Assembly: GCF_905475345.1 (NCBI RefSeq)
Contig: NC_066590.1
Span: 8,842,501 to 8,906,500, forward strand
Reading direction: 5' to 3'
From: Vespula vulgaris
Lineage: Eukaryota; Arthropoda; Insecta; Hymenoptera; Vespidae
Length of the DNA stretch: 64,000 nucleotides
The notes under the pieces are model-generated. The model did no database searches, had not been told where the DNA came from, and saw only the letters and a program-made list of their open reading frames with translations. A program made the translations under genes and the position numbers. Shown here piece after piece: positions 37,495 to 51,957 of the stretch; position 1 is the stretch's first letter, and each line of letters starts with the position of its first letter.

Positions 37495-40400
37495 ATGCCT
37501 TGTTCCGCAGTAACGCTGTCCCTCGCGACCATAACCGGTATCATTGCCACTGCCCTCCTAGCGATTGCCTTCTCCACGGATAATTGGCTCTACACCGAGG
37601 TCAAGCGTGCCCAAATTCAGGTTCGTAGGACATCGCTCTTGACTTATAGAAATTTAACACCTTTTACGTGAGAACGATCCGTCGGCTAACTTTTCGGAAT
37701 GTCACGGTGCATGGCGTTCTTACGTTCTTTCGACGAAGAGAAAGAAGATAATACAGAGAGAGAAAGAGAGAGAGAGAAAGAGAGATCTTCTGATCTTTAA
37801 AAGAAAAGAGAAAGAAGATAAACTACGTTTTTCGTTTTATATTAAACATCTATTTTTATTTATCCGTTTATATGCTGAAACTTTTCAATAATTAATGCCG
37901 AATGATTCGATTTAACAGGTGGTTGTATTTTAGATAATAAAAGAAAAAGAATAGTAGCTTTCAACGTTGTTGATGTAGGACGGTAGACAGGTAGAAGAAT
38001 TATTATTATCCGAGGAATTCAAAAGAACACGCACGACGCGCTCGGAAACGAACTTAGAATGAATTTTGTGAGTGTAAACGTTTCAAAGGGCATCGTCGTG
38101 CGTAAAATATTTTTTTCAAATTTTAACGACAATCGACGTTCCTTTATTTCTCTATAGCGTCTCTAATATTACAATTTTATAACGTACATCGAACATTGTT
38201 TTTCTTTTTTAATTATTAATCGTCATACTTTTTTCGCGATTCCAACTCGAGCGTATCGAAAAATTCTTCGAACTAGATTTTTCTATTTAATGCAAGCTAG
38301 CTCTTCGCGTAATTATTTTTTTTCTTTATCTTTTTCTTTGTTTTTTTTTTGTTTTGAAAAATAAGTTTCATGTAAATTAGTTATCCAAATGAGGATTGGA
38401 TATAACAAGTTGCAGATGTATAATTGAAATCTTTGAGATACGACTTTCTCTGTCTCTCTCTCTCTCTCTCTCTCTCCCTCTCTTCTTCTTCTTTTATCAA
38501 TTTTATAGGTTATCTTCCGCATTTTACAAAGTAGCGGGAATTCGTGAAATGCCACGTACACGTCGACTTACTTTCTATTTTCCCGTGCGATGTCTAACGC
38601 TTCGTACAGGGGAAAGAATATTTTTTCTTCTCTCTCTCTCTCTCTCTCTTTTTTATTTATTTTTAATTATTTTCCCATTTTTTTTTATTTTCTTTCCTTT
38701 GCTTTCTCGTAGATCGAGAAACGTTCGATTTTTCTTTACCTTTTTCAACTTTATGCTTCGTTTAACGCTGATTCGTATCGAAACCGCAATGGGCGATTAA
38801 CTTCGAGTCTCTATAACGAATATATTTACCGTGAAGCGGCGAAAACGTGAAAGTTAATTGCGGTTCATTACAATTCCTTTGACCGTATTCATCATCTCCC
38901 CTTCACATCTTTAAAATCAACAGAATTTCATACGCCTTGCGGTCATCCTAACAAATTAAAGAAGATAATCGAAAGGACGTTCTCGTTGATAGTGTTCCTC
39001 GTAAAATCGTTTGGCATCTTTAAAATAAAAGAAAAACATGCCGGATGATGAATCTCCTCGACATCCGTCGTCCTTGTCGCAGGTGAATGTTCGGGTCGAA
39101 GGTCAAGTTCACCCTCGAGTTGGTCTATAGCATCGCGAACGGAAGAATTTCTCACGACATAGTCGTGTGTAATCTCGCGAGCGAGCCTTAACGCGAGAGT
39201 TAAAAACTAGATAAATTATGTGTAATTACGGTACAATATGGAGCTGTTCGTCCCCCTTTTATCTTTTTTCCTAACGTCATTTTTATTCATAACGTAATTA
39301 CGAACGTGCCTTGTTACGTGGTGTATCGTAAAATATTTATTATTTTGAAAAAAGTTTGCTGGAAAATATTTTTTCGAGAAAACTTTTAATGTAGATACAT
39401 TATAAAAAAATAGATCACGCACTATCACGAAAATATTGATGTTTTGTCTATATTATTACTACATTATGTATAAATAACTGTTACATGTAATAAGATATTT
39501 CACTGTAAATTATACCATATCGTCATTAGAAAATATTTATAAATATTATCTATATTACCGCCGAATATTTTCGACGTTGAAATGTTATAGATTGATTTAA
39601 GAGAAAAGAGATTCGTCGATTAAATGAATATCATGGAATTTCTCTTGAATTCTATCGAATTGATCCGTTTGACTAGGTCATAAGAAGTCATATATGTCTT
39701 TCAATTTTGTTTTTGGACACCTGTCTTTTCCTCTCGTCTCTCTTCATTCGTTACCTTCAGAACGATCGACATTCCGAGCCGCACCCATTCTCTCAAGCGC
39801 GTTTACTCAACGAGTTTTGCGTTTAGCGTTCGATGCAACGTGCAATGTCTACTGTGTTTGTTCGTCGAAACTAATCTATTTGCAGAAAATTACCTACGAA
39901 ACTTTAAATCTTTTTTTTTTTATCGTATACGTTCTGCGGATTTATTTTACAGTAAGTAAAAAATAATTCGAGCAACGGTCGTTCGCAATCACTGCGTTGT
40001 AATATAACTGCGACTCTTGTATACTGTATTTTATATTTCTTTAGATAAAAGCTATTTCATATAATAGAATATTTTATAATAAACTATACAGTATGTAGTT
40101 TATCGCTATCAAAAAGTATTTATAAATACTAATATTTTAATAATCTTTATCTATATTAAAGTCATACATTCTTTAATGACTTTGCCTAAAGCAAATCGAT
40201 TGAAATTAGCTGCTTTGTATAAATATCATCCTTCGTGCGTCTTGTCCATAATTTAACATTAATTATTATTAAAGTAAATATAAGTAAACATTATATTGTG
40301 TGCGCGTGCGTGTGTGTATGTATTTCCTTGTCTCGTTGTTCTTCACATTCGTGAGAGAATCTTTGAGATGGAAGAAACGTCGACGTCAATTCTCTCGACG

Positions 40401-42125
40401 ATCGGAGGGTCGCTTTTGCGCTCGCATCGTACAGTTATGTTACCTGTTCTCCGTCTCATTCTAACGAGTAGGTGATTACGACATAAGCGTGTACAATACT
40501 GCCGGTGTGCATACTTGCGAGTAAGGCGAGGTAACAATTCCACGGACGCTTTTACATTAGGAACGCAACAACACGCAGATCAAATTCATTTTAACATCCT
40601 TGATGTTCGAGAAATCGTCCTGTGTATCGTGTATCTTTCAATCTCTCCCACATTGTCCATTATATTTCCTTCTTAGCGAATATATCGAATAACTAACGCG
40701 GAATAACACTCGTTTCATAATAATTATTAATTTATGTTTTCTTTTCTTTTTTTTTATATATGTTTGATTTACAACGTCAACATTTGTTTTCTTTTTTTTT
40801 TTATCTTTTTCGTGCGTCCCTACGAACGATCCAAGATGGCCGACCTCGTACGCACACGTGACACGTGCACTATCATGGCGGGTTATTTCAAACGCAACTT
40901 CGATCGATTATCTACGTATACGTTGTAGATTCTTTATCGTACGAATTTTACAAAACGGACAAGGAAACACGGCATTGAATCGAGTCGCATTATTGTTTAG
41001 AAAAATTCAAATGAAAGTTGCTGAGAGTGACGCGTGTGTATATATATATATACACACGTACATACATATATGTATATACATTTCAGAAGCTAAATGCGTT
41101 ATTTAGAAACGGGTTTCGCGGTGAAAGGTATCGGCAAGTTTTAACACGACGATTTTTCGATCGAGCTCGACCAATCGATCGTTAAAATGTCATAGGATAT
41201 CACGTTGAACGGGTTGAGAAGAGGAAAAGGAGGATCATGAGAATGCAGGTGGTTCCTTGCGTTGTCTGGAATGTTACACATTGTTGTTGCTGGTCGGTAA
41301 AGGAGAATATTTATTTATCATGAAAGTATGCGCGGATTAAGACTAAATATTTTTAATATTATTTATAAATTATATATATATCTATTTTAATAAATACATA
41401 TATATATATAATCATAAATAAAATTTATGCATATATATTTTTATTAGTATTAAATATTTTTTATATTATTAATAAAAATATAACCGATAAATCGAAGATA
41501 ATTATTTTAATGATTATTATGAAATAGAACTGCCATTTTCATGGTTCACGAAACGTGATGAAAAAGAAAAATAAACAAGTACTAGTACAAGGACGACTTC
41601 ACATTCAAATTGAATATTCATATCCTTTCTTTTAGATAGTTAAACGCTCACGTATTTATGTATATATTTATGATCCCTCGTCATTACATAAAATAAAAAC
41701 ATATCTCCAAGTGTATCAGGTTTGTTTTTAACTTCTCTTAAAAAGGGTCGTATTACACGTTTTCGTGTTTCCACGATCTCGTGTACAAACTACTTTATAA
41801 CAGTTGCTATTTACAGAAAGCGTAGCATGCGTTCTCACGAGAAGCCGTACGTTCTCTCTCAGGTGTCATTCCCGTAGAATCGCGCTTTCCTTTCTATCAA
41901 ATTGCCGAGGATCGACGCCGTGGCTTCTGTGTAGTGGCTTCGGAATAGTGGCGAATATAACGACAACGTGAAAGCTGAATGAAGTGAACGTAGGTCTTCT
42001 ATTGGATTCTCTTCCAACTTTTTTTATTCGCCCGTTTCGAGTCCGATCATTCGCTATGACACGTTTTTATTCTTTATATTAGATTTAACCAATACAACAA
42101 TTGGAATAAACTTATTTATTTATTT

Positions 42126-42168
<43 letters not shown>

Positions 42169-45100
42169 GCATGTATGTATATGTATATATACGTCCGACA
42201 GTTTTAAGGAAGATGTTAGTTTGTCATCACATCGGCCATCTTGAAAGTATATTAAAGAATGAGGTTATATAGTAATACATACATATACTTATATATTTAA
42301 CACGTAAGCATTGGCAGTCGATTTACTCGAAGAAATCTTTACGAAGGATGAATTAAACGAAAGGAATGTTGCGCTCAGCATCGATGTATCTCTCTCAAGG
42401 TTAAAGAGATCTTGCATCGTATAGTTTCGCATCATGTGTACCACGTACGATTATTACCTATCTATAATTCAGGAAAAACGTAGGTTGTCATGGAATCTTG
42501 TCTATAGTTTTATTTGATTTTTCTTATATTCATTGTCATAAAGAATATCGAAATAATTTGACCTTTATTATGGCGTACAATACGCGTGGATTGCCTTGTA
42601 CTCGATTGACCATTAAAAACGAAGATGATTGTAGGCGTAACTGACAAGCGTTTCACTCGTAATGTATTAAGAAATTTACTGAGTAGTATTGTAGTTCTGC
42701 AATCTTATCGACTATCTTATGAAATTTTACATTGAAATCATTCAATGATATTTTCTATGAATATCTAGATATTAATTTTCTTTTTTATGAATTTTTTTTC
42801 TTTCTTTTTTTTCAGCAATATGCAGGCAAGCACGCTGAACAAAGTCATCTGATAGATCAAATGAATGCAAAGTATTATTACTATACAAGAACTCAGGGTC
42901 TCTTCAGGATATGTTATCCCAAAGAAAGGCCACCAACGGGTAAGATAACTTATAATATTTATTTGTAATTTTATATAAACGTTGTATAAATTTATATAAA
43001 TATTATATAAATTTAAATAAATATTAAATTATATTTATATAGATATTACAATTTATATAATTTATATAAATTTATATAAACGTTATATAAATTATAGGGA
43101 GAAATTTTACGTGATAATAGAATTAAAGAAAAGAAATAAAAAAATTGTTATCTAGATATGTCAAGAAACAAACTATTAATGAATTACTCATCCCTGTTTT
43201 TACAAACAATTTCTTTAATCCTCTATAACTCAATTGTTTGTTGGATCTAAAAAAAATATTATATAACGCGAAAGTTACAGTTATTATTTGTACTACCGTA
43301 ATTATGATGATAAGTATAACTTATATTTAAAGAAACATGAAAAATTTCGAACGTTAAGTAACATTTAATTTTTATATAAATAGATAAAAGAGAAGAAAAT
43401 TTAAAATTAAAAAAATACAGATATACATGTGCGTGTATGATTTTTTTTTAAATATATGACGTTAAAGTTACGTGGCACTGTAGACGGTTAAAATTTACTT
43501 GTTTAAAATAAAATCGTTATAAATAGAATATTTATAAACAATTCAACTTTTGCGCACGTATGTTTAAAAGAAAATACTTTTTGAAGTTGATATAATGGAA
43601 ATTGCACGATCATTGCACACATTTCTTTAATAAATAATATCATATTTCGCGTAGCATTATTAAGTTTTATCGCTGTGTCCGGTGGATTTAAACAAGCGCA
43701 TACATACCTACACATATACAGACGTACAACGTTATCGTCTACGTGTGCAGCGTGAGCGCATGGCCGCGATTTCGATACCCGTTATAACACAAATTCTTCA
43801 GCGTAAATTACTCGATCGACGACATCGCATCTTCGCGGTAACGATAAGATTTTGTAACAAAACTCCAATCACCGTGGTATATCTTTCTCTCATGTTTGGA
43901 CCGTTGCAATCGGACATTGCAATGGCGTTCCATATTGAAAAGGTTACACCTTTCGGTCGATCCGTTATTGGCATTAAACTGTCAGTGAAATGCACTCTAT
44001 GCTCTCTCTTTCTTTGTTCATCTTATATAGCAAGTATGTCAAATGTGCAATCTGCCAACGCATAGTTAAATTATTCGCGATCGCACATATTATTTCGATT
44101 AAAATAAATATACAATGAGATAATATTTTTAAAATTAAAAAAAAAAGAAAGATAGTTGAAATCTGCTTATATGAATCGTATACTATATTTTATACTAATT
44201 TTCATTTCATTTAAAATATGTATTTCACTTTGATGGATAAAGTTGAATAATTAAAAATGTATGTAAATTATCTATCTTTTACGAGTTTCTTATGTAAAGG
44301 TAATAAAGAATTAGTTAAAAAAAAAAAAAAAGAAAAAGAAAAAGAAAAAAAAAAGGGAAAAGAAATTAAACCGAAGATTAAAGCAGTTATCGTATCCAAG
44401 AAAACGTGAAATTTCGATACGTGTTTCCTATTAAAATGCTAGTGATCGAGAGAAGAAGAGAAAGGTAACTACTTTCGTAGAAATATCGATAAGGACGACT
44501 AATCATATTTTATACTGTGAAAATCACTTGGCCAGACTTCCTGGTGAACGTCGTCGTCATTTATGCAAGAATCGTGAGCTCGCATTCGTAATCACCGGTT
44601 CACAATGTGACACCAGGAATTATGCAAAATACTTGATGCGTATGTACGACGGATTATTTTCTCGGAGGATCGTAAATCCACTGACATTGTCGCTCATTAT
44701 AGACATATGGATACTTACATAGGTATGTAAGTATGCACAGGGCTAGAAAATGCGCGAAGAATCTTCTTACACGATTATGGGTTATTTTTATTTTTATTTT
44801 TTTTTCTTTATTTATTTTCCTTTCTTTATATTGTTTATATCTTTTTCCCAATATTAATTGTATATAATAATTTCTAATCCCGTATAATATAATATAAATT
44901 ATAATTCTTCGGGAAGAATAAAAGGAAGAAAAAAAATTCTATATAATATAAATAAAAATCTATATAATATAATATAAATTATAATTTTTTGGGAAGAATG
45001 AAAGGAAGAAAAAAAATTCTTCCGTCTAGAAAAATTTCGAATGGACGCTTCACAAATGATCCGTACCGACTCGAACTTTTAGAGCATTAAATTTATCTCC

Positions 45101-48100
45101 CGATACGCTCAAATAGTCACAAGGATATTGGTTATAACGTGGTTAGACGATCGGAAACGATAATTTCGATAGGAAGAAAAGAAAATAGTAAGACGTTTAT
45201 AATCATTACGGAGATATCTCGAAAATAAGAACCAATCATCGTAAACCATTGTGAATTCAACGACATTTTGGCAATCTTATTTTTAAAACGGTTATCTTGT
45301 ATGGAAATATTCGTTTAATATTTCGCCAAATGGCACGATTAACAGTATTATATTTTTACATGTTTATGTAAATTGGTCTATAATTTTTAATTATCGTTAT
45401 AAATATTTCCACTTATCGTATTTCATGGTTAAAATCGACTAAAATAATATTCAGTGACTTTTGAAGGAAAATAAACTTCAACGAATTAATTAATAGATCG
45501 GGTTTCAGTTCGCCGAAATGGCAGCATTCGGTACCGGTATTTCGAAAACGAAGAAACGAACGAAGCGGTGTCACCGTAGCTCGTGCGTAGCATATTCTCT
45601 TGAGTCTCGAAAAGTACGTGACCTAGAATGCAAGGCGCTATCGCTGAGCTGCTGCTGTTGCTGCTGCTGCCGTTGAGCTACGTAGGCTGTTACCATCACG
45701 TTGTTGTGTAAAACGTGTAGAACACATACGTGGTATCTACGTTAGTAGTGAGATAATAACACACACATACACACAATATACATTTAGGTTGGTCAATAAA
45801 TAATATCGGAATAATTTTTAGTATTTTATATCTTATATTTTATATTTAATAATCTTATTATTATAAAATGTAGTATTTTATAATAGTAACGATATATATA
45901 ATGTTTTATATCTATTAATGAATTACATTAGCTTTTTTTATTATAAATTCTGACATTTCTTATTACCCAATTTAATACTGTAGTATTATATTGTACTATC
46001 ATATATATATATATATATTTGATTGATCAATGAGTAACGTCGGAATTTTTAGTATTTTATGTCTTAATAAATAACACTAGGGCAAATAAAGGATGAATAA
46101 TAATATCAAATAAAAGATTATAAATCTCTCTCTCTCTCTCTCTCTCTTTCTTTCTGTCTCTTTAGTAATTTACAGTTGAAATTTCTTAATTTTCAGTAGA
46201 AAATTTTCAGTAAAGAACAAAGTAATGCAATTTATTTAAATAAAAAATATTTCGACATTATTCATTGGTCAACTTATTATTATATTATATCTTTCATTTA
46301 GATATAAAATAATGAAAATTCTTCTATTACTTATTGGTCAATACATATATGTATAGAGTTACTGTAATATAACTTGTCGACTAATTTCGATGATTTTTCA
46401 GGAAGACTATACTGTTAATAGAAAAATTCTAATTACTGCTGAACACCATTTTCGAAGGTGTTCCTTTTCCTTTTCCATTTCCTTTATGACGGAAATGAAA
46501 TCGCGTCATCCGTTCTGCGAGCAGACCGCTTTCACGCTTTTCAGAAGCATTTTCAAATATGTTGAAACGTCTCAGCTTGTTTCTGTTGTTGTATTGTGTG
46601 TCTCGTTATTTTCAAAGCCGATTAAACGTAGTTAAGTAGTTAATTAAAAAACAAAAAAGAAAAAGAAAAGAAAAAGAAAAAAAGAAAAATGTAATTAATC
46701 GTCTACTTATATCAATTATTCTTTGTAATTCATAAAATTCCACTACTGTATAGTTAATAATATTAATTAAATAATATTACTATGAATAGAGAAGAAATTT
46801 CTAATTTTCATTTGAAAAGAAAAACATTAGAATTGTTTTCTTGTTTAATTTATTCGTATTTACAAGAATAGTTCTCAGAATTATCATTATTGTATGTATG
46901 CTCAATGAAAGTAGCTGTGATTATGTCTGGTATTCGTGAAAAAACATTTGTTCTAATTTCCGACATAGTACACACGTATATATAATTTTACATATAGTGA
47001 AGAATACATAGCGCTTCACTTTCTATCCGATCGGATTTACCCGGATTATAATATAATGTAAAAAAGTCGGAAACTTTTCATCCCATAATCGTCATCAGAA
47101 TAAATTAATATTATTCGTACAAATTATAGATAATCTTTTTTTATAAAAGTAACAGATCATATTTCGATAGATATAATATTTAACGAAAGATCATCCAACA
47201 AGTTTTGTTTTGTTTTTCTTTCTTTGTTTTGTTTTAAATATTTTTTTCTTTTTTTTTTTTTTACATTAGTACGAAAGTTAGAAAATTGTTTTACCTTTCA
47301 ATCTGTATTCTTTTCCTTTCCGATGAATTTCGATGAGAAGGACATTCCGTCACGGTGATTCGTCGACGTGTGACGATCGATTTCTTCTAGGAAAGTAACC
47401 TTAATTCTTTTTTCTATCACATCTATTTCGTTAATCGTAACGACGTGAGAGTCACACGACAATTCCATTTGCGGTGTACGAAGAGGTGCTCATTCGTTCT
47501 ATGGTCTATACAGTTATTCAAGAAGTCAACGATCTTGGCATGGCGCCTCCTTTGGGCGAAACTAGATTCGAAGAAGGTCGCGAATAACGCGTAGAGCGTC
47601 GCTTGAATTTCAAATGCTTCGAACGAACGGTACGTGTTTCTCTCGTTGATAAGAGATTCATACATTTGTAATAAGAGAGAGAAAGAGGGGAAAGAAAGAA
47701 ATTAAAAATTAATGAGGAAAAAGGGGTTTCATATTTACGAGGAAATGTTTCGATTGGACAGGTTTCAAGGTTACTGTAAATTATGCATCGATTTTATTAG
47801 ATCGTTTGATATTTTGTTTTTCTTACTCGTTTCTTATGTATTAAGAAATTGCGAAGCATTTTAAATTTGTCGTATTTCTTTCACGCACGTAGCAAATATA
47901 GTCCGAGGATTTTCATTTTATTTTATTTATACTTGCTGTTATTTTTATCTGACTTGTCTCTTTATTTAAAAGCTCACGTATGTAGAATGCATAAACTGAA
48001 ATTACGATAAGAAGTTGGCTAAGGCAAGCATAAAGATCGTATTGGCTTTCGAAGGTTTTCCTTGTGCCGAGGAATTCCAGAGTCAGGAATAATGTGAAAG

Positions 48101-51100
48101 TTGACCTCACATTTTCAGGAATATAATGGTGTTGGTCGTAGCGCAATCACGTCTAGCGTAAATGCGCATATGTTCGCGGAATCACTAGTTTACCGGTTTC
48201 TAATCTAATCAAGAGTCATTTTATTTTGATTAATTTTTTCTATTGTTTAATAGAAAAATAAATTGACAGACGAGTTACCATGTTCATTCATTCAATGATA
48301 TATCAATATTTACGATCGGATTAATCGTCGTACCGTAACGAAAAAAGAAAGTATGTCCTCTTTTCCTATATTTTGTGTAAATCTCAATTTCCATTAAGAA
48401 ACGTTAAAAAAGAAATAATAAAAAAGAAAAAAGATAAATTAGCGACAGATTAATTCGATAAAAGAACTGACGTAACGACGTTAAATGATCTATAAGATAT
48501 ATAAAGTTTTATCGTTTGTTACTTATCAATTAATGTTTTTTTCCTTTTTAATTATTAATCAGTCATTTAATAAAAGCAACAATCAATTATAAAAACTTTA
48601 ACGTTTATAATAAGATCGTTCATTGAAATCTTCAAGCTGCTAATATGTTTTTAAAGTTCAAGATTTCGTATGCGTTATCAACATCACATCAAAATATTAA
48701 TATCATCTTCCTTCCTTCCTTGGAAAATAAAGGTCGACCGACGACACGTTCGATGAATAAATCAAATAGAACGACATGAGACGACGACCGGAAACGATAC
48801 GCCGGAAACAAGCGGTACGGGAGAACCGATAAGGCCGTCTGTCGGTCGAAGAACGGTATCACACGGGCTGTATCGATAATTTCGATTGTTCTTCACTTTT
48901 ACGATGGGAATAAAGTTTTTCTTCCGCCATCATAATGAATGGACGGAACGATCGACAAATTTCATATTTTTTAATTCTGACGTTGATATCTTTCTATTTC
49001 TTTGTTTTTTTTCCATGTGTATTCACGTGCATTCACACACACACACAGACATCTGTAATCTATCGTGAATCAGACACGTTCGATGAAAACGTTTACATTT
49101 TACCTCTCCTTTCCTTCTCAACGATACAAGACGCTTTCCTTTCTTCATCCGTTTGAAAGAACCGCCTTCTCTTGTGATTTCGTCACGTGACTCCGTGCGA
49201 CGACGTTCGCTTATCTCGCCATCTTGTATTTTCCTATTGTGCCTTTTCACAGCCACTGCGATATTAAGATATTTCGCGCGAACGTGTCGGCATACTTTCC
49301 TTGAATTCATCATAGGAATTCCTATGTCTCGAATTGTAAATTATCCAGCTTTGTTAGATTTACGATGAAAGAGAGAAAGAAAGAGAGAAAGGGAGAGAGA
49401 GAAAGAGATACATAGAATGGCGAAACTTTCTATACGATTTTCCTTGCTTTATGAACCGATTCGAAAATTTGAACATCGTAAAATCACGAATATTTACGTT
49501 TAATGTGATCGTTGATCAATATGGAAAGTGAAGGAGAAGAAAAAGTAAAAGTTGTAATTTTTTCGATAATTGGTGTGTTGTTACGAAGGAGAAAAAAAAA
49601 TAACACGTGGCAACGTTTGGTATATTTCTTTATGATTAATTCGAAAAGTAAGCCTGCCGTACGATACGATTTTTTTTTTTTTTTTAACGATTTATTGTCA
49701 TTTATAAATATATTATATCTTTATAGTGGAGACGTATTTGAGTCCGGTGGAAACACATTGCATGAACATCGATTACTTCATCCCCGACGAAGAAAACCAA
49801 ACGAGGGACTTCTCCGACGACGCAATGGCACGATTACGTACGTATGATGCAATTAATGTCTTGGTTAGATGTTTACGGCAATAATTTTATTGTATAGTAA
49901 GACTTGCAATATATGATCGATGATTCGATCGATGACTAAATGTCCATAATTATGTTTTACGTATAGCAACGTATATGTATTTATTTCGATATCGAAACAC
50001 TAATTGTTTTCTCCATTTGTTTTTTCTATGATTTTAAATTTCTTTTTTTCTTTTATTGCTTCTTATTTCTTATTTCCTTTTTTTTTTCTACAGACATGGG
50101 AAGATCCGTGATCGCTCTCTTTATGGTAGGCTTCCTAGCGATATTTTCTGCCTTTTGGACAGGAGTAGTTGGTTGTTGGCGAAGATCACCGGGAAACATT
50201 ACAGCAACCGCCATTTTGATGCTATTCGCTTGTTAGTATCCTTACTTTTCTTCGTAATTACGTTTTGTTTCTTGTACGTTCTCTCACATAAATTTGTAGG
50301 AAGAGAACTGAAGAAAAAAAGAGAGAGAAAGAGAGAGAAAAATTAAAAGTTGTGACGTTCGTTTAGGTTTACTAAGTGCCGGAGGCATGGGACTTTGGCA
50401 TGGCGTAGAGTATTATGAGAAGGAAAAGATCGTTGGCGAGGAATACTACCAACAATGGAGCAACGTAAGTAATTACTTAGTTACGTAGTTTTTCTTCCTT
50501 CGTTTCTTTTTTTCATTTATTTTTTATTTTTTAACTTTGTTTTTATTACATCGATGAGAAAACTCGATCGTAGGTTCTGTTCCTGGAATAAAATTAACGA
50601 AGTCTCTTAGATAACCATCGGACATTCACTTTTTCAGTGCTAGCTACGATCTCATCGTTGCAACTACGTACTTGTCATTGAAGCTTTTCACTTAATTTTA
50701 TAGATTAGAATCGTTCAGAAGAAAGCTGACGCCGGAAGAGACAAATGGTCTAACGAACATTAATATTCGAAGAGATGATCCTTTTTTCTTTCTTTTCTTC
50801 TTTTCTTGCAGCGTATTGTTGATCCTTGAAAAAGATAAGACTGCTCGTGATTTATCGAAGAAGAATTGCATGGGACCAGGATTATCAACGCAAACAGGAG
50901 TGAACAGTAGAAATTTAAGAAGACATTTGCTCGTAGGTTCTAAAGGATAACACAGCGCAATGGTACGACTGGTCGTTTTACATGGCCTGGCTAGGAGTGG
51001 CAATGTGTTTAGGCACGATGACACTATTTCTGATCGCGGCATCCTGCTTAAGAAAGGAACGTGCTCGCGAGCAGACCCAGAATGTTCAGTACATCATGCC

Positions 51101-51878
51101 AGGTGAAACGATGTCCGAGAAACGGACCTGACTAACTTTTCCCGTCTTCTTTTTTTTTTGAACGCGGTTCTAGGTCCTGAAGGACAACTCACTAATCTCG
51201 TACGACTGGTCGTACGTGGTCGCTTGGGTCGGCGTCGGTTGGTCGTTAATCAGCGCGATCTTGTTTAGCGCTGCGGCGATTTGCTTGAGGGGCGAGAGAA
51301 TGCGCGAGGAGGCGATGAACATGCAGTATCTCATGCCTGGTACATATTTAACACAAACCCCTTTTGCTTTTGCAAAGGACACACTGTGCGCACAGATGTT
51401 TGTTTTTTTGTTTTTGTTTTTGGTTTTCTTCTTCTTCTTCTTCTTTTTTTTTTTAATCAATAAAATTACAAGGCAATGTGTGCTCATTAATAATATGGAA
51501 TAATTACATTCTATTTAAACTTTCAAGATTTGTATTATGTGCATGAGCGTAATCTTGGCACGTTTATGACGACTAATACCAACAATATTATTCTCATTGT
51601 AAATAGCGATTAACAACGATGTCTTTCTCAACGTTAATGATGATTCATTTGTAACATTATTCAATTATTAGCATTAGGTTTTTGAAACGTTATTGTTCCG
51701 AACGTTGCCGCATGAATAAACATTCATCCATTGCGCTCAGTATGTTCTACTAACTATAATCATTGATCCGTCGAATGAAAACAAAGATCGTATCTTATGA
51801 GCCGAAATGACTGACCCATTAAAAACTAATGCGAATCGTTACGATGAACAAAATTAGGACATAGTTCATTTACAATCA

Positions 51879-51957
<79 letters not shown>

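Larger units (their letters stand above)
42940..49726 (+). other. Intron 2 of the claudin-like gene
   Basis: 6787 bp, gtaaga...tatag, the largest confirmed intron in the window. It contains a two-copy 80-bp repeat (44883-45020), a probable nested MITE (45784-46345) and less AT-rich islands at about 45500-45720, 47400-47660 and 48720-48880. The 127-codon frame at 43682-44065 shows no family likeness and no splice context. Confidence 0.7.

Noticed and set aside
43682..44065. 127-codon + frame inside claudin-like intron 2
   Set aside because: No recognisable family, composition like surrounding intron, overlapped by an equal-quality antisense frame.
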